From contig NC_133896.1 of NCBI RefSeq assembly GCF_964199755.1, positions 82,365,815 through 82,429,814 on the forward strand: DNA of 64,000 nucleotides, in the 5' to 3' direction. A program made the position numbers and the translations under genes. A model generated the notes under the pieces. The model ran no database searches. It was given only the letters and a program-made list of their open reading frames with translations, and had not been told where the DNA came from. Positions 1 to 13,170 of this stretch are shown here, piece after piece. This DNA is from Larus michahellis. Taxonomy: Eukaryota; Chordata; Aves; Charadriiformes; Laridae. How positions within the stretch are numbered: the stretch's first letter is position 1; the number at the start of each line of letters is the position of its first letter.

Positions 1-1044
1 CTGCTTTACTCTTCTAATCTGTTTTAGTGCTTTTCACCTCATTATGCCTTTTCCTTTCTTTTTGTTTTTGCCTTCTGTTTCTCCAATGATTCTCTTCTCA
101 CCTTAACCTCCTGATTCTCTCTTAACCTCCTGTTGCCTAAGGGCGGTCCTACTAACCACCCATCATCTTGTTTCTCTCTTTCATCTTTCCTCCTTTTTCC
201 CACTCCTCCTCAGCTCCTCTCAACAATAAAAGTTACTCATGGCTGGTGGGGGAAGCATCTGGCCCATGCTGGCTCTCATTCTCTCTCCTTTGTTCTGAAT
301 GCTCTTTTGTTATAAACACAACAATCAGAAAGCACAAAATCGTCTCTCAAGGCAAACACTGCATAATAATCCTCCTTGTCCCTGCTCCTCTTATCTCTGA
401 AGAATTTGTTCTCCAGGCAAAATAATAAGAAACATGAGAAAGAATTCACTAAACTTGGAGGGTAAAGACAAGAGTCTGGAATGAGCTGCTTCACATGGGG
501 CAGCACCACTGAATTGAAAGTTGGGCAAAGCGACTAGTGTAAGGTGAAATACAGCTTGCCAGGAGCTTGGACAGCAGAGTGATGACCCTGTGGTTGGTCA
601 GTCCCTGTTGATCAGTCTCTACGTTTATTAGGTTGTGAAGGCATGGACAGGATCAGAAAACTTAATATTTTTTTAGCACCCAATTTCCTATGCCTTCTCC
701 CCATTTGTCCCTTGAGCCAAGGTCTTGCATATACGTTTGCCCGAGAACTCTATCTGTCGGAGCTCCACTGGCATTCTCAAAAAGCCACAGCAAGGTGCTT
801 CTGTGGGGTCACTTGCCAGCTCCAGCCTCTGGGATAAATTAAGATAAGAACAGGCTTGCCCGTTGTTGGGGCTCTTGCTTAATGCTAAATAGGCATTCTC
901 AGATTAAAACGGCTTTCCTCTGAAAACGTTAAGTTCCCTGGGATTGAAACATTAGTTGTCATGCACTAGTTTAGACATGTAAGTGTTCTCAAAGCTAAAA
1001 AGAAAAAAGCTTGGTAAGCAAAATATTAGCCTTTCACAACCCCC

Positions 1045-1115
1045 CTAGCTCCGTGGTTAGGATACTGGTGTTTAATGTGGGGCAGCCAGCATCAAGTTCT
1101 ACCTGGGGCCAGTTC
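1045..1115 (+). repeat. Possible tRNA-derived SINE relic
   Basis: The stretch contains TAGCTCCGTGGTTAGGATA, which resembles a tRNA A box. About 40 bases later comes CAAGTTCTACCTG, which resembles a B box. The layout recalls degenerate tRNA-derived SINEs of amniotes. It is too diverged to assign by eye, and chance similarity is possible. Confidence 0.3.
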
Positions 1116-3260
1116 TTTCTGGCCCTTCCCTTAGAAATCTTATGTCTTGCTGGCCACTGGCAACCTGCAGTGGGCCTCCATCCTAGTGCAGTTCATGCAT
1201 TTTGCATAATACGTGAGTGTTATACTCACAAAAAGACTAGGTGGGCAGTTTTAGTTGGTGCAGTATCAGATAGCTCTGCTAAGCAGGTATGAAGGTACTT
1301 CCCTCAACAGCTGATCTTCAGAAGAATTATCTGTGCTGTGGGAGATAGGTGTGTGTCCTAAAACAGAAGCAAAACTGATATTTAGGAGGAACGGGCTGTG
1401 ATGCAAACTTCAAATTTAAATATTTGAGCACCCACAGATGAATTCAGACTGGGGCAAAACTAACTGAAATGGGGGTGGGAGGTATTTTCCCCACATTCCT
1501 TAGGGAAATGTGGTTTTCAGTGATGCATTTTGAGCTTGTGTCTCTTTCTTACTGCTGTTTACTCCACCAGCTCTGTAACGTGCCACCCACTGTGTTCTGC
1601 ATCATGTGTTAGAGATTTAATTTTCTGCTAAACTCTTATTGCTTCTAAATTGGACCAGTAGCTACATATGTATTTAATCTAATCTTGAAGTTTGGATTGC
1701 TCAGCACTTACAAGAGAGTCATGCGGGTCAAGAATGGAGCCATTTCAGAAGAATGCTTTGCACGGATTGTCTCTGAAATTCGGAAATGCTTAGAGCCTCC
1801 CCAAATATGGCAACTTCCCACACTAACCAGTAAGTGAGTATTTCCAGACCTAATGCCAGGGTTGGAGACAGCTGGGTGATCAGATTCAAGGTGGAGTTTG
1901 CTATGCTTGCAAACAAATGGAAAATAATAGGAAATAGGAAAAAGAAAAATAAATGTAGCCAAGACTAGTCAAAGCGTGTTAGGGAATTAGGGCCAGGTCC
2001 AGCAGCGTGATAGAAGTAAGGCTGCCCCAGCTCCTTGCTCCCAGGTGCAACCAGTAACAAGGCTGAGCCTGTATTCCCAGTAGGCACATGCACACAAGCA
2101 CACGTATACATCACACGCATACACGGCCGCCACCCAGATCTACACAGACACAGAGCAGTTACACAAACGCAAACAGCACTGATGGTCTCATCCTCTTCCC
2201 TGCCCAGACTGAGCAGGATGGGCGTCCACTAGTGGGAAATATACACATACAGATATAAAAATATACATACACGTGTATAAGGTGGATTCTTCCAGGAGCT
2301 GGGCTCAGGCACTCAGCGTGCCCCCCGATCCCAGTCTTCCCAGTTGCTGGCACCTGGGCATATGAAACCCCAAGGCTGCAGCCCCACTCCTGTGGCTGGT
2401 ACAGACCGCATCACTCACACACCCACACGCATGCGTGTACACAGCTGGCAAGGACTCCCCTGGTCCCTTCAGTAACCAACCTGCCATGGCCTCACCCTTA
2501 GAGACACAGACACCAGTGGGTCTCACCCCTACAGACCCCCAGACCCCATGGTTTCTCCAGCAGCTGGCTGGGACTGCCTGGGTCCCTCTGATAAGCAGCG
2601 CCTCCCTTACAGGCACCCCCTGGCTCCCAGGCCACTCCACCTGCTTGCCAGCTGGTCCAGCTGAATTTTTACTGGTGCTCACCTGCGTGCCTGTGCTTCA
2701 TTTGCTGCACCATGGGCATACGGGCCCCTGTGACCTGGCAGTCAGACCCCCATACACCCCACCCCCAAATAGAGAGTACCTCACCCAGGGAGAGAACTAG
2801 AAATATAATTTAATAACAAGATAGGACAGATTGTGCTGATCAAGTGCAGGACAAGGATGGACAAGACTGCTGGCCAGACAACAGCTTACATGCAACAGCT
2901 TACATGCAATTCCCCCTTTTTCCCCCTTCTCCCCCTATTTCCCCGCTTTGATTCCTCCCCTAAACATCCCATAGTAAGTCCTGTGCAATCCCAAAATGCT
3001 CTTCCCCTGCATCCTGTAAGGATGTGCCCTCCTGTGCCCCTCTAGGCAGCACCCTCCCTTTCCCCCACTCTGAAAGGGGCTCCAGCCGTTCACTCTTCGT
3101 GATGGGTTTCACACCTGGACAATGGGGCTGATGGCTCTTCCTGGGACAGCCCCGGGAGGTGCGAGCCCACGCAGGGTGCCCCTTCCTCCGAGTCCTTAAT
3201 TTGGGTCGCCCCCTGCCATTGTGCCTCTGTGTTCCTCTGGGCATGTGAAAATGGGGCCTT

Positions 3261-3300
3261 TGATGTGCTGATGGCTCCTGTGATGTGCTGATGGCTCCTG
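3261..3300. repeat. 20-bp tandem repeat, two perfect units
   Basis: The unit TGATGTGCTGATGGCTCCTG occurs twice in a row. Related CTGATGGCTC words occur nearby around 3130. The surrounding 3100-3400 block also shows two diverged copies of a 'TTGGG...TGCCATTGT...' segment, so the whole area may be an old repetitive element. Confidence 0.8.
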
Positions 3301-4129
3301 TGATGGGCCCGGGGCAGGGTGTTGTTTGGGCTCCTCCTCCTGCCATTGTCTCTCGGTGCTCCTTTGTGGGTGTGCGGACCAGCTTTTGTCACGGACACTA
3401 AGAAAAAAGACTGTGCGGGCTTCCCCTGCCCTTCCACACAACTGTTTTTCTGTCGGGGGTAATATTTTACCAACACCGCATGGATACCCGCGAAGGGAGT
3501 GAGGGAAAGCGTCACCCCATTTGACCTATTAATTTCCAGTTATGTGTGGTCAAGTGACCACGGCAAACAAACGGCAGAAGTAAAGTTGAAATGGGATCGT
3601 TCCAGTTTCCCAGAACCTGGTGATCAAAGTGACGGCTGGTCCCAAGATAATTTTCCTAACAACGAAAAAAAGCCCGGTTTTCTCCCGCCCGCGCTCTGAG
3701 CTGCCGTTTGTCCCGAGGTTCAAAGCACAGCTCTTCATTGCTCTCCCGGAGGAGCTTGGCCAACTGTTTGGCCTGAGTGACGGACAACGCAGTTTGGTTG
3801 AAAGGGTAAAAGTTTGGGACAAAATACTGATGCAGGGTTGATGTACTTTAGGCCTTGGGACAACAGGGTCACAAGTCAAGCTTTGCCCCCGTAGATTCTA
3901 GCTTTGTAGGAAAAATATATTTGAAAAAAACCAAAAAAATTCCCCCATCCCAACTTATCCAGAACTCCGGGAGGCGGGAAGAGCACCCACAGCAGGGCCC
4001 AGCGTGGACTTCAGCAGGCTTCTGCCGCTTTGTGAGCACCCAGCGCCTTCCACGCCAGTCACCGGCGTCCTGCCACCACCTCACGTCTGCCTGGCACCGA
4101 GCGTGTGGCAAACGCTTCCCCTCCACCCT

Positions 4130-4880
4130 TGTGACTGTCCCCGAGCCCCCCCTCCGGAGCCGGGCAGCCGGCGGCGCGGGCCGCCCGCCGCGCACCATGG
4201 CAGCCCGACCGCTCGGCACGCACGCTGCCGGAAGGCCGCTGATGTCAGTTTGAAGTCAGAAAGTGGTGTGAGCTCACAGGAGTGTTTTGGCTGCGTTTGT
4301 TGGGTTTTTTTTTTTTCGTTGTTTTTTTTTTTTTTTTTTGGTGGGTAACCGCGAGGGGGCCCCTCCCCGGGCCCGCCCGTCCGCCCCCGCCCACTACGAC
4401 AGAGGCCATAAATGCGCCGGCCCCGGCGGGGGTGAAGGCGTGCGCTCGCGCGGGGCGGTCGCGGTGTGTGGGCGGAGCCGCCGCCTCCTCGCGGGTTCCG
4501 TTAGGTGGGGAGTAGCAGCCGTTGGCCGGCAGCCGTTCGCCGCCGTTCCTTCGCCGTTCGTTGCCAGTCGGTCGCCGTTCGCCGACGAGGATGGATGCCA
4601 AAAAGGTAGGGAGGCAGCGGCGATTTATTCCTTCCCTCCGCTGCGGGTGGCAGCCGCCGGTGGGGTTCCCGGGCGCTTCGGCGGAGAGTCGGGGATGGGG
4701 GCGGGATGTGGTCGCGACTGGAGGGTGGTTGGGATTCATCGCCGAGCCGTTGCCCGCCGCCGCCGGGTGCGTGTCGGTCGTGGTGAAGGTGGATGCGGCG
4801 GAGGCGGCAGCAGGCCACCGCTGCGGTCCTTGAGCGGGTGACTCGGGAAAAGCCTCGTCTGCGGGATGGAGGCGGGGGGG
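4130..4880 (+). promoter_or_regulatory. SLC2A3: CpG island and promoter region of SLC2A3
   Basis: This block is very GC- and CpG-rich and surrounds the first coding exon. A TATA-like CATAAATG lies at 4407-4414, about 180 bases before the ATG, so transcription probably starts near 4435-4450. The inferred 5' UTR carries imperfect repeats of a GCCGTTCG-type word between about 4517 and 4585. A long T tract (about 4302-4341) sits just upstream of the island core and a G tract lies at about 4873-4888. The exact start site is an inference. Confidence 0.7.
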
Positions 4881-7800
4881 GGGGGGGCGGCGGCACACGC
4901 AGTTTGCGAGGGGTTGTTGCAGATCGCAAGATCGATTTGTTTTTGTCCGTGTGGCCTGATGGTTCACATGATGCTCTCCGTGTTTTGTTGTATCGATCAC
5001 GAAGCTTTTTTTGCTGGCAGAGAAGCACTCGTTTGTTTGTCCCTGGGTTCAAGATGCTAAAAAGGGGATTAGTCTTAAAGGCTTTTCTTTTTTTCGTGGT
5101 GGCATGGCTTACAGTAAAAATGTCTTTAAATTTCAAGAAGAAAGCAAAGCATATCCTTTCGCCTTTTCCCCTTTGGAGAGCAGAGGACAGAGCGTTTGCC
5201 GGTATTTTAGTACATCTTGTAGCTACGAGTGAGGCGCGCACCGGTGGAGTGAGCTAATGACTGCGTGTGTTTGAATGCATCAAGGGAGAAAAGCAGGCAG
5301 GCATGAGGAAAGAGGGACGGCAAATATCCACCTGAACCCGGTGCAGGATGTGAGGGGATTACAGTTACCCAGGAGCAGCAGAATCAGGGAAGCCGGGGGC
5401 CTTCACCGCCATGTTGATGAGAGATGCAGGTGGTGTGAGAAGATGAAGCAGAGGAAAGGAGAGCATCTGGTCAAGGTCGCTCGGAGGAGGGCTGGGAGGC
5501 CACTAAAGCAGAGTTCAACAAGTTGTACTGCTCTGAGCTTCTAGTCAGTGAAGGAGATGGGGGGCTGGTGAGAAGGATCTCCTGGAAAATGAATGCTGCT
5601 GATGCCTGTGGTTGGAGGGAGGGGTGGTGGTTTGAATTTTTTGCTGGTGTACAGACCTTAGCCTTGAGCCTTTGGGTAGGGTGGGTGTAGCTGTACTATT
5701 TCTGAGCTCCCTGTTTGCCTTTTGGGAAGTGAGGCGCTTCCAGCAGTAACAAATGTTCCATACATTAGATCACAGTCTGGCTCACTGGAGGGGATGGGTC
5801 AGGCCATGTGATGTCTAGGTTGTAAGAGAGTGGGCAAGAGAGGAATAGCAGGCCAGAAGGGAGTATGAAAGAGGGTAGAAGAACCGACCTAGTCATAGCT
5901 TATGTGAATGTACCATGTAGGTAAGGGGTACCACAAAGCAGGTACCCCTATGGTCCCTGCTGCACCCAGAAGAAAAAGGCCAGCTGGGATCACTGCAAGC
6001 CATGACAAAGCAGAACCCTGGGGGGAAAGATGCTGTTGTGTTGAGTCACTGTGTTGAAAATGTGGAGAGCTAGGTTTTGTCCTTAGCTTTGTTATACCCG
6101 CTGACTAGGGCTGACCTGGCCTGGAGTCCTAAAAGTGCTTAGATGGCTTAATGCCTGTTTACAGACATCCAGGTGCTTTGAAAGAGCTGTGTCCTTGTGG
6201 CTCTGTGCCAGTTTCCCTCAATTTCAAAAATGAGGGGAGTGGTCATGGGGTGGCAGGGAGAAGGCCTGTTACCACCTAGGGTGTGTTCAGGTGTGAACCC
6301 TACCTCGGGAATCATCTGTCACCAGCAAGAAAAGGACGTTGTCCCCTTTGTCTCCATCACTAACCTTCTCAGGAAGAGAGCTCGGACTGAGACATTTACA
6401 TGATGTAGGTGGGGAAAACCATGCCTGAGAGTAATTTCCCCAGTTTCTGTTTACTGGGGCATAACTGGTAGCTATGTGGGGTTTGTGCAGGTCAGAAGCA
6501 CCTATGTGCTTGGCTTGAAAGATTGGTAAAGGTGGTATGAGCTCTTGCAGAAAGTTATTGGCAAAAAATTTGGGCAGCCTTGGGAGCCACTGCTCCTGGA
6601 GCTGAGCTGGAAAGTGAGACACTGGAAGAGCTGTAACAGTAGGCCCATGGAGTACTTTTCTCTCCTCTGCCAGCCTTAGGGCAATAATTAGAAAGCCCTG
6701 GGAAAGGGACTGTTAATATTTTTTGAAAAGCTTCCAATCCCTCCTGAGACAGAAACATGATCTTTCCAAATTGTGCCAACTCAAGCACTGGCCATCTAAG
6801 TGCCAACTCCTGAGTCACCTGCTCCCCCATGCCTCCCTAACACAGAGCTGGATTAAATGCCACAAGCTTTAAAAACGTAGAAAATGTCAGATGATTTTCA
6901 CTGACACTTAAATTTCTCAGTCTGTGAGCCTTCTGAGGTTGGACCTACAAGCTTCCTCTACAGCTCTGAGGGATCAGCAATTTTTATTCTATTTTAATAA
7001 ATAGTCACATATATTCAAATTCCAGGGACTGCGCTTCATTTAAAAATACCAAGTATTGCCACATCTTCAAGAAAAATAAACGGGGAGGTTGGCAGCACTG
7101 CTGCTGCCTCTGCGAGACAGGCTGCCTGCCAGGTAGCCTGGGGCAGGGTTGGGAAGCTCTAGCCTGGGAAAAGCAGGCCTGTTGCTGAAGAGTGCATGTT
7201 TTAACTGTTAGGAGTGACTGCCAGATCTGAGACTCGATTTATGGGAACTTGTCAGTTGGCACGGGGAAGAGTTAGACCCTTGTTTCATGACATGCCAGAG
7301 ATCAGCAAAAGCTTTTCTGTAAAGCAGATCAACCCAAAATAACAGTCAGTAATGCAGCCGGTGTATTCATTACTAATGAGCTGGTAATAGTTGATGGAAG
7401 GTCTGGAGATAATAAAAGGGAGGCCATGACAGGCCCTGCTAATTCTAGTCACAGAACTTTTTCCTGCTGTAGAGTTGCATTTCCCTTTCCAGGGTCTCTG
7501 TTACTGGTATCCACCCTTGCAGGAAAAAAAGCCCATTCCCTGTCCCTGGTGCACTTGCACATGGTGTCTGTGAGCTGCAGCTGCTGTTTATACTGAAGAG
7601 AAACTCAAGTTGTGTAGAAAGCATGAATAACCAAGTTAACTAAATAATTGTTTTCTCTCCCTTTCCACAGAAAATCACAGCACCCCTTATCTATTCTGTT
7701 GCCGTTGCTGCCATTGGATCTCTCCAGTTTGGGTACAACACTGGTGTCATCAATGCTCCTGAGAAGGTGAGAGGCAGAATGAGTTGAGGAGATAGTATGA

Positions 7801-10800
7801 GTGTGAGGGTCTGATGGGAAAACAAAGATATAGAAAGGAGAGGAGCTGTCTCCCAAGCAGCTGCTAATTTCATTCTGGTTTATGAGGTCAAGAAGACATT
7901 CAAAACCCCCTCTCAACTACAACAATGGACAGGAAGCACAAAGTTTTGGGGAGGAGAGAGATCGGGCAGAGAGGTTAATTCTCTTAATTAGGAGTTCAGA
8001 GGGGGCAGGAGGGCTCCATCTGCCATTTCCTGGTAGGTCTATATTTTATGTGGAGGAACGTGGGACACTTCAGTTTTGAATCAGAACAAGCCAGGCAAGG
8101 CAAAAGGAATGTAGAGAGCAGCATGCAGAAAACAGTTGAGGGTTGGTAGGAATTATGGTTGCTCTAGTTTAGTCTATCTCAGGGATCATCTCAGGCTTGT
8201 TTATTTTGTTTGTTTATTCATTTGTTTTGTTAAGTGTAGGTTCAGTGCTTGTAAAAGGGCTGTGACTGGGGCACTCTAAGGCATCTTATGATTGTAGCCT
8301 AAGAAACAAGAGAAGAGATGAAGAAAATGAGAAACGTGGTTTTCTTGTAACTATAAGATGGTTCCTCTCTCTCAGGAACTGAGTCACCAATACCACATCC
8401 ACCCTGTCTCCGGGAATAGATGTCACATCACACGTTGGGGGGGGTGGGGGGAAGACGGCTGTGTATGTGGTGGTCCTCTCTATCTAATGTCCTGCTGCCA
8501 TCTGCTGGGGGCACATACTCGGGCCATGTTCCGCTTGGCCCTTGCAGAATTTCCCTCGTTATCAAAGAGGATGCCTTGGAAATTAGCAGCATAGCCCTGT
8601 CACATCCCTGTGGGACAGAGGATTGTTTTGCATAATGCTGTGGTTTTTCAGGTATACATGTGAAATCAGGTATACCAGTGAAATTTTCTGTGTCTCAAAA
8701 CTATTTCCATCCCAGAAGGCCTGTCCCTGCTGCCAGAGTTCTGGTATTGCTGTAAATGTTCCCATCCAATCTCTGGTCACACTTTCTTGCTCTCTCTCAC
8801 TCCCATCTGTCTCACACCCCCTCCCAAGCACCACCAGTGACTCGCATCATCCAGAAACATTCAGATGATAAGCCTGTTTTCCTTAAGCACTGCCTCAACC
8901 CCCATGTTCAATGAAGCAATCTCTCCCTCATACTGCTAGCTGTCAACTGAACTCAGTGACAGTTCCTCTTTCTGCACCCTCATCTTCCCCTTGTATGACT
9001 TGTTGCTGCCTACTGAAGTTTTAGGGTCTATCCTTGCTTTTTGCCTCTATGAAATCAGAAGTAATATTCCCACTCCCCAGTGCAAAATGCCTCCCACTGG
9101 ATTGTAACTGTGTCCCCGCCTGGTTTCTCTTGCAGATCATCCAGAGGTTCTTCAACAGAACCCTGTCAGAACGGAGCGGGGAGGCTGTCTCCCCAGAGCT
9201 CCTCACCTCTCTGTGGTCCCTTTCTGTGGCCATATTCTCGGTAGGAGGTATGATCGGCTCCTTCTCAGTCAGCCTGTTCGTCAACAGATTTGGCAGGTGA
9301 GTTGGGAAGAGGGATCCAAGCCTTGAGGGAATTTTTCCCTTGTACAGTGGGTTTGCTGGGAGGAAGAGGGCAGAGGTGAGAGGAAGGGAGGAGGAGGAGG
9401 TGGTGGAGGAAGCAGGAATTTGTGGGCTACAAAAAGAAAGGCTTGCAGGCCAAGGCAGAAGCCGAACAGGAATTACTCTGTTCTCGTGGGGGTCATAGGT
9501 AGGTTTACCCCTCTCACAGTGATTTTCCTACTATATTGCCAGTTTGAGCTCAGTCTTGACATCTTTACCCTGGCAGGAGGAACTCCATGCTACTGGTGAA
9601 CATCTTGGCCTTTGCTGGTGGCACTCTCATGGCCTTCTCTAAAATGGCAAAGGCAGTGGAGATGCTGATTATTGGCCGCTTCGTCATTGGCCTCTTCTGT
9701 GGTCTCTGCACTGGCTTTGTGCCCATGTACATCAGTGAGGTCTCACCCACCAGCCTTCGTGGAGCCTTTGGCACCCTCAACCAGCTGGGCATTGTTGTGG
9801 GCATCCTGGTGGCCCAGGTAGGCTAGATACAACCTGATCCATCCGTCAGGGAAAAGGAGGGCTGGGGGAGGGTGAGGTGGGCCACACTTACCATCGGGTG
9901 CAGTATGTTGTCCTGTCATACTCACTGTTTTGGATAAGGAACTGGAATATTTAAATCACACTATTTCTCTCCAATTCTTGGTGTAGATCTTTGGCCTGGA
10001 GGGAATCATGGGGACTGAAGCCCTTTGGCCACTGCTTTTGGGGTTCACGATCCTTCCAGCAATCCTACAGTGCGTGGCTCTTCTTTTCTGCCCTGAGAGC
10101 CCCCGTTTCCTGTTAATCAACAAGATGGAGGAAGAGAAAGCGCAAGCAGGTAAGAACTCATCTCTGAAGGGGCAGGGCTGTATTCTGGCTCCCAGCCTGC
10201 ACTGAACTTGAGTGGGAGGCCGGGAGTGACTCCGGAGCCTGTGGTGGATCAGGGTGTGACTCCCAGAGGGCGGCAGGCCTACCCTCCCATCCTATAGCTT
10301 GTGCCAGTGCTGGGAAGTGTGAGAAACCTGGCAACCCAACAGAGGCTCCGGGTGGGATTAAGATGTGAGGAGTGGCACCTGGCCTGGTGGGATGTAGTAG
10401 GGCCAGCTCCTGCAGCTGTTAGCTCCTCCTGAAAGGCAGGAAATAGGCTGATGTTTAACAAGGAATTTGGAGGGTGTTTCCCTCTCCTATGGCAGAGGCC
10501 TGGAGTCAGCTCTGGCAAGCACACGTGCAGAATTAGGGATCAAATGTAATTTTGGAGATCAAGCAACATGGGCAGGGCCCGGGCCTGGTTTCCATGCTGA
10601 TCGTGACACCCTGACCTCTGGGTTGAAAAGATAGCAAGGCTGCTTGTAGAGGCATGGTCTTTCCCATGCAGCAGGCCCAAACACTGACTGGCAGGTGGTC
10701 CAGTCTTCCCAGTGTGCCCTCCCTGAAATAGCAGGGCAGGGTGGGGGGCACCTACTGGCCATGGGGCTATTATATATAGCTGGCATTTTTTTATTCCTAC

Positions 10801-13170
10801 GACCAGTTCTTCAAAAGCTCCGTGGTACACATGATGTGTCTCAAGACATCCTGGAGATGAAAGAAGAGAGTGCTAAAATGTCCCAGGAAAAGAAGGCAAC
10901 TGTGCCAGAGCTCTTCCGTTCTCCAAACTACCGTCAAGCCATTATCATTGCCATCATGCTGCAGCTCTCCCAACAGCTCTCGGGCATCAATGCTGTGAGT
11001 TACCTTCTGTCCCATCTGCTGGGCCTCCCTTATCTCTAGCTATACTTGCACATGCCACTAATGTTGAGAGAACTGTGCTTCCAAAAACCTCTTTGCACCT
11101 TGACTGGAGTTCACTGTTTTGTGATACTGCAGAGATTGCTAAAATGGAAGGTGGAGATTATATTGGCTTTCACTTTTGCCTGACATACCCCAGCAAAACA
11201 CTGCAGTCTTGCATGAAGTGAATGAACTTTCACTGGAAGTTTTATGCTGTTTGAGTGCTTGTTAGAAACTCCCTGTTGGGCCTGCAAGCCATGAGGCAGA
11301 GAAAGAGGAATATGCTCTTAAACACTGGAATTGTGATGGTGTCCAACTTCCGCTTCTTTTCCCAGGTATTCTATTATTCTACAGGGATTTTTGAAAGAGC
11401 TGGTATCACACAGCCTGTGTATGCCACTATTGGAGCTGGCGTAGTAAACACAGTCTTCACTGTTGTGTCGGTAAGTGGAACAGGGCCTTATGGTGAGAGG
11501 TAACTTGTCTGTCTGCCTGCCTGTGCTTTTTTTGGGAAATGCAACTGAACACAAGTAGCCAGGCTGTGGCAAAGTATTGGGCTAGGCAATGGCCTATAAA
11601 AGCAAAGAAAAGAATGCATTAAAAGCATTGTGGGAGGGGAGAAAGAGGTATTATTTTAAAAGAAAGGGAGGGTGAAAAGGAATGCATGGGAGGGGAAAAA
11701 AAGAGAAGGCAGTAGGAAAAAATTAAGCCAAGCATGGGGCAGCCTGGTGACTTGCACTGACATCACCACTGGCATTGGAGGGCTACAGGCAGATAAAGAG
11801 GTGCAGGGCACAGTGAGCAAGGGAGCCTCTTCAGCTTTTGCTACCAAAGTCACAGACTATTTTTTTTTTCTCCTTCTGCCATGTTTCCAGCTGTTTCTGG
11901 TGGAGCGTGCAGGGCGCAGGACTCTCCATTTGGTTGGTTTGGGTGGCATGGCTGTCTGTGCTGTTCTTATGACCATCGCTTTAGCTCTGAAGGTGAGTAA
12001 TTAGTGTTCTTGTCCAGGCTGACCCCTGGACAGCTGCCTTGCCCTGCAATTCTAACCTGTAGGCAGGTACAGCTGGGGCTAGAGCTGAGTGTGTGGTGGA
12101 GCGTGCAACTTCCTAACTGCAGAAACTGCCACAGTGTTAGCAGTGCAGCTGAAAAAGTTGTGACACTGGAGATGGCATTGCGCTGTGCTATGTTTGTCTC
12201 AAACTGCAGCCAATCATGTTTTGTTTCCTTGCAGGATATCGTGCAGTGGATCAGATACATTAGCATTGTTGCCACTTTTGGCTTTGTGGCTCTTTTTGAG
12301 ATTGGCCCTGGCCCTATTCCCTGGTTCATCGTGGCAGAACTCTTCAGCCAGGGCCCACGGCCTGCAGCCATGGCAGTGGCTGGTTGCTCCAACTGGACCT
12401 CTAATTTCTTGGTGGGAATGCTCTTCCCCTATGCAGAGGTAAGGACACAGTTTGCAAAGCACCGAGAGTGCTGCAGCATTGGAATAGGTGTCCAGAGTGA
12501 TTGTAGAATCTCCATCCTTGGAGACTTCAAAACCTGACTGTATGACTCTTAACTTGATTTCTCCTTGAAGTTGTCCCTGCTTTGAGCAGAAGGCTGGTCA
12601 GCCTTCAGAGGTCCCTGATTCTGTGTTCTGATTGTTACTGAAGGTTAAGTGTTGTGACTCACGCATGTTAATACTGCTGCCTTAACTGCTTGTAGCTTAC
12701 AAACAGTTGGAAGAGATGTCTCAATTAGCACATCAGACTTTCCCTTTAAAGGCCTCAATTTTGGTCAGCCTCAGGAACATAAAAGTACTTTGGAAGCCCA
12801 CAGGAACTTGATTTTTTTTTAAACAATGCTGTGTTGAGAAAAAGTCAGTAAGGGCATTCTTGGAGAAAGGTGGTAGAACTTTGACCTGTCAACAGCAAAT
12901 GACCTTGCTATGAGCTTCTCAAATTAAAACTTCCTGCTTTTGTCATCCCTGCAGAAACTATGTGGCTCCTATGTCTTCCTCATCTTCCTTGTTTTCCTGG
13001 TCATCTTTTTTGTCTTCACATTCTTCAAAGTCCCGGAGACCAAGGGCAGGACTTTTGAAGACATCTCCAGGGGCTTTGAAGGGCGAGCGGAAGCCAGCCC
13101 CACATCACCTGTAGAGAAGAATCCCATGGTGGAGCTGAACAGCGTACAACCTGACAAAGAAGTTGCCTAA
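4591..13170 (+). CDS. SLC2A3: Solute carrier family 2 member 3, glucose transporter GLUT3 (10 coding exons)
   Basis: This gene encodes the facilitative glucose transporter GLUT3, a 12-helix plasma-membrane protein of the major facilitator superfamily. Coding exons are 4591-4605, 7671-7766, 9136-9296, 9577-9817, 9987-10149, 10807-10994, 11366-11470, 11891-11992, 12235-12438 and 12955-13170. All junctions are GT-AG, and the frame is continuous for 496 residues, the usual GLUT3 length. Diagnostic features are an N-glycosylation site NRT at residue 44 in the first outer loop, RFGRR in the first inner loop, PESPRFL at 207-213, QQLSGINA at 281-288 (including the QLS of helix 7), [14 protein letters not shown] at 381-388 and PETKGRTF at 452-459 before the cytoplasmic tail. 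The tiny first coding exon (MDAKK) matches the family gene structure. I see no truncation or frameshift. SLC2A14 is a primate-type duplicate of SLC2A3, so the SLC2A3 name is preferred. Confidence 0.96.
4606..7670 (+). other. SLC2A3 intron 1
   Basis: The largest intron of the gene (3065 bases) runs from GTAGGG to TTCCACAG. Its first 280 bases belong to the CpG island, a usual position for promoter-proximal control. I see no extra coding exon or recognisable transposon in the rest. Confidence 0.85.

Larger units (their letters stand above)
1..4130. other. Upstream intergenic region, no supported gene
   Basis: I find no exon-like coding run here. The open frames are short, lack family resemblance and occur on both strands. 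The stretch contains a CA-rich, microsatellite-like tract near 2085-2180, a possible tRNA-derived SINE relic near 1045-1115 and a small tandem repeat near 3261-3300. The last part, toward 4130, becomes GC-rich and merges into the SLC2A3 CpG island. Confidence 0.6.

Noticed and set aside
2960-3515. Overlapping minus-strand frames
   Set aside because: They cover a block with internal tandem repeats; the shared residues come from the repeats, and no start or splice context supports a gene.
4245-5241. Long minus-strand frames over the SLC2A3 promoter
   Set aside because: They lie in a CpG island and read through homopolymer tracts; low-complexity proline and arginine runs indicate a composition artefact.
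12004-12537. 177-codon plus frame as an alternative SLC2A3 product
   Set aside because: It is intron 8 read through into exon 9 in the exon frame; the splice sites at 12235 and 12438 are canonical and give the expected protein.
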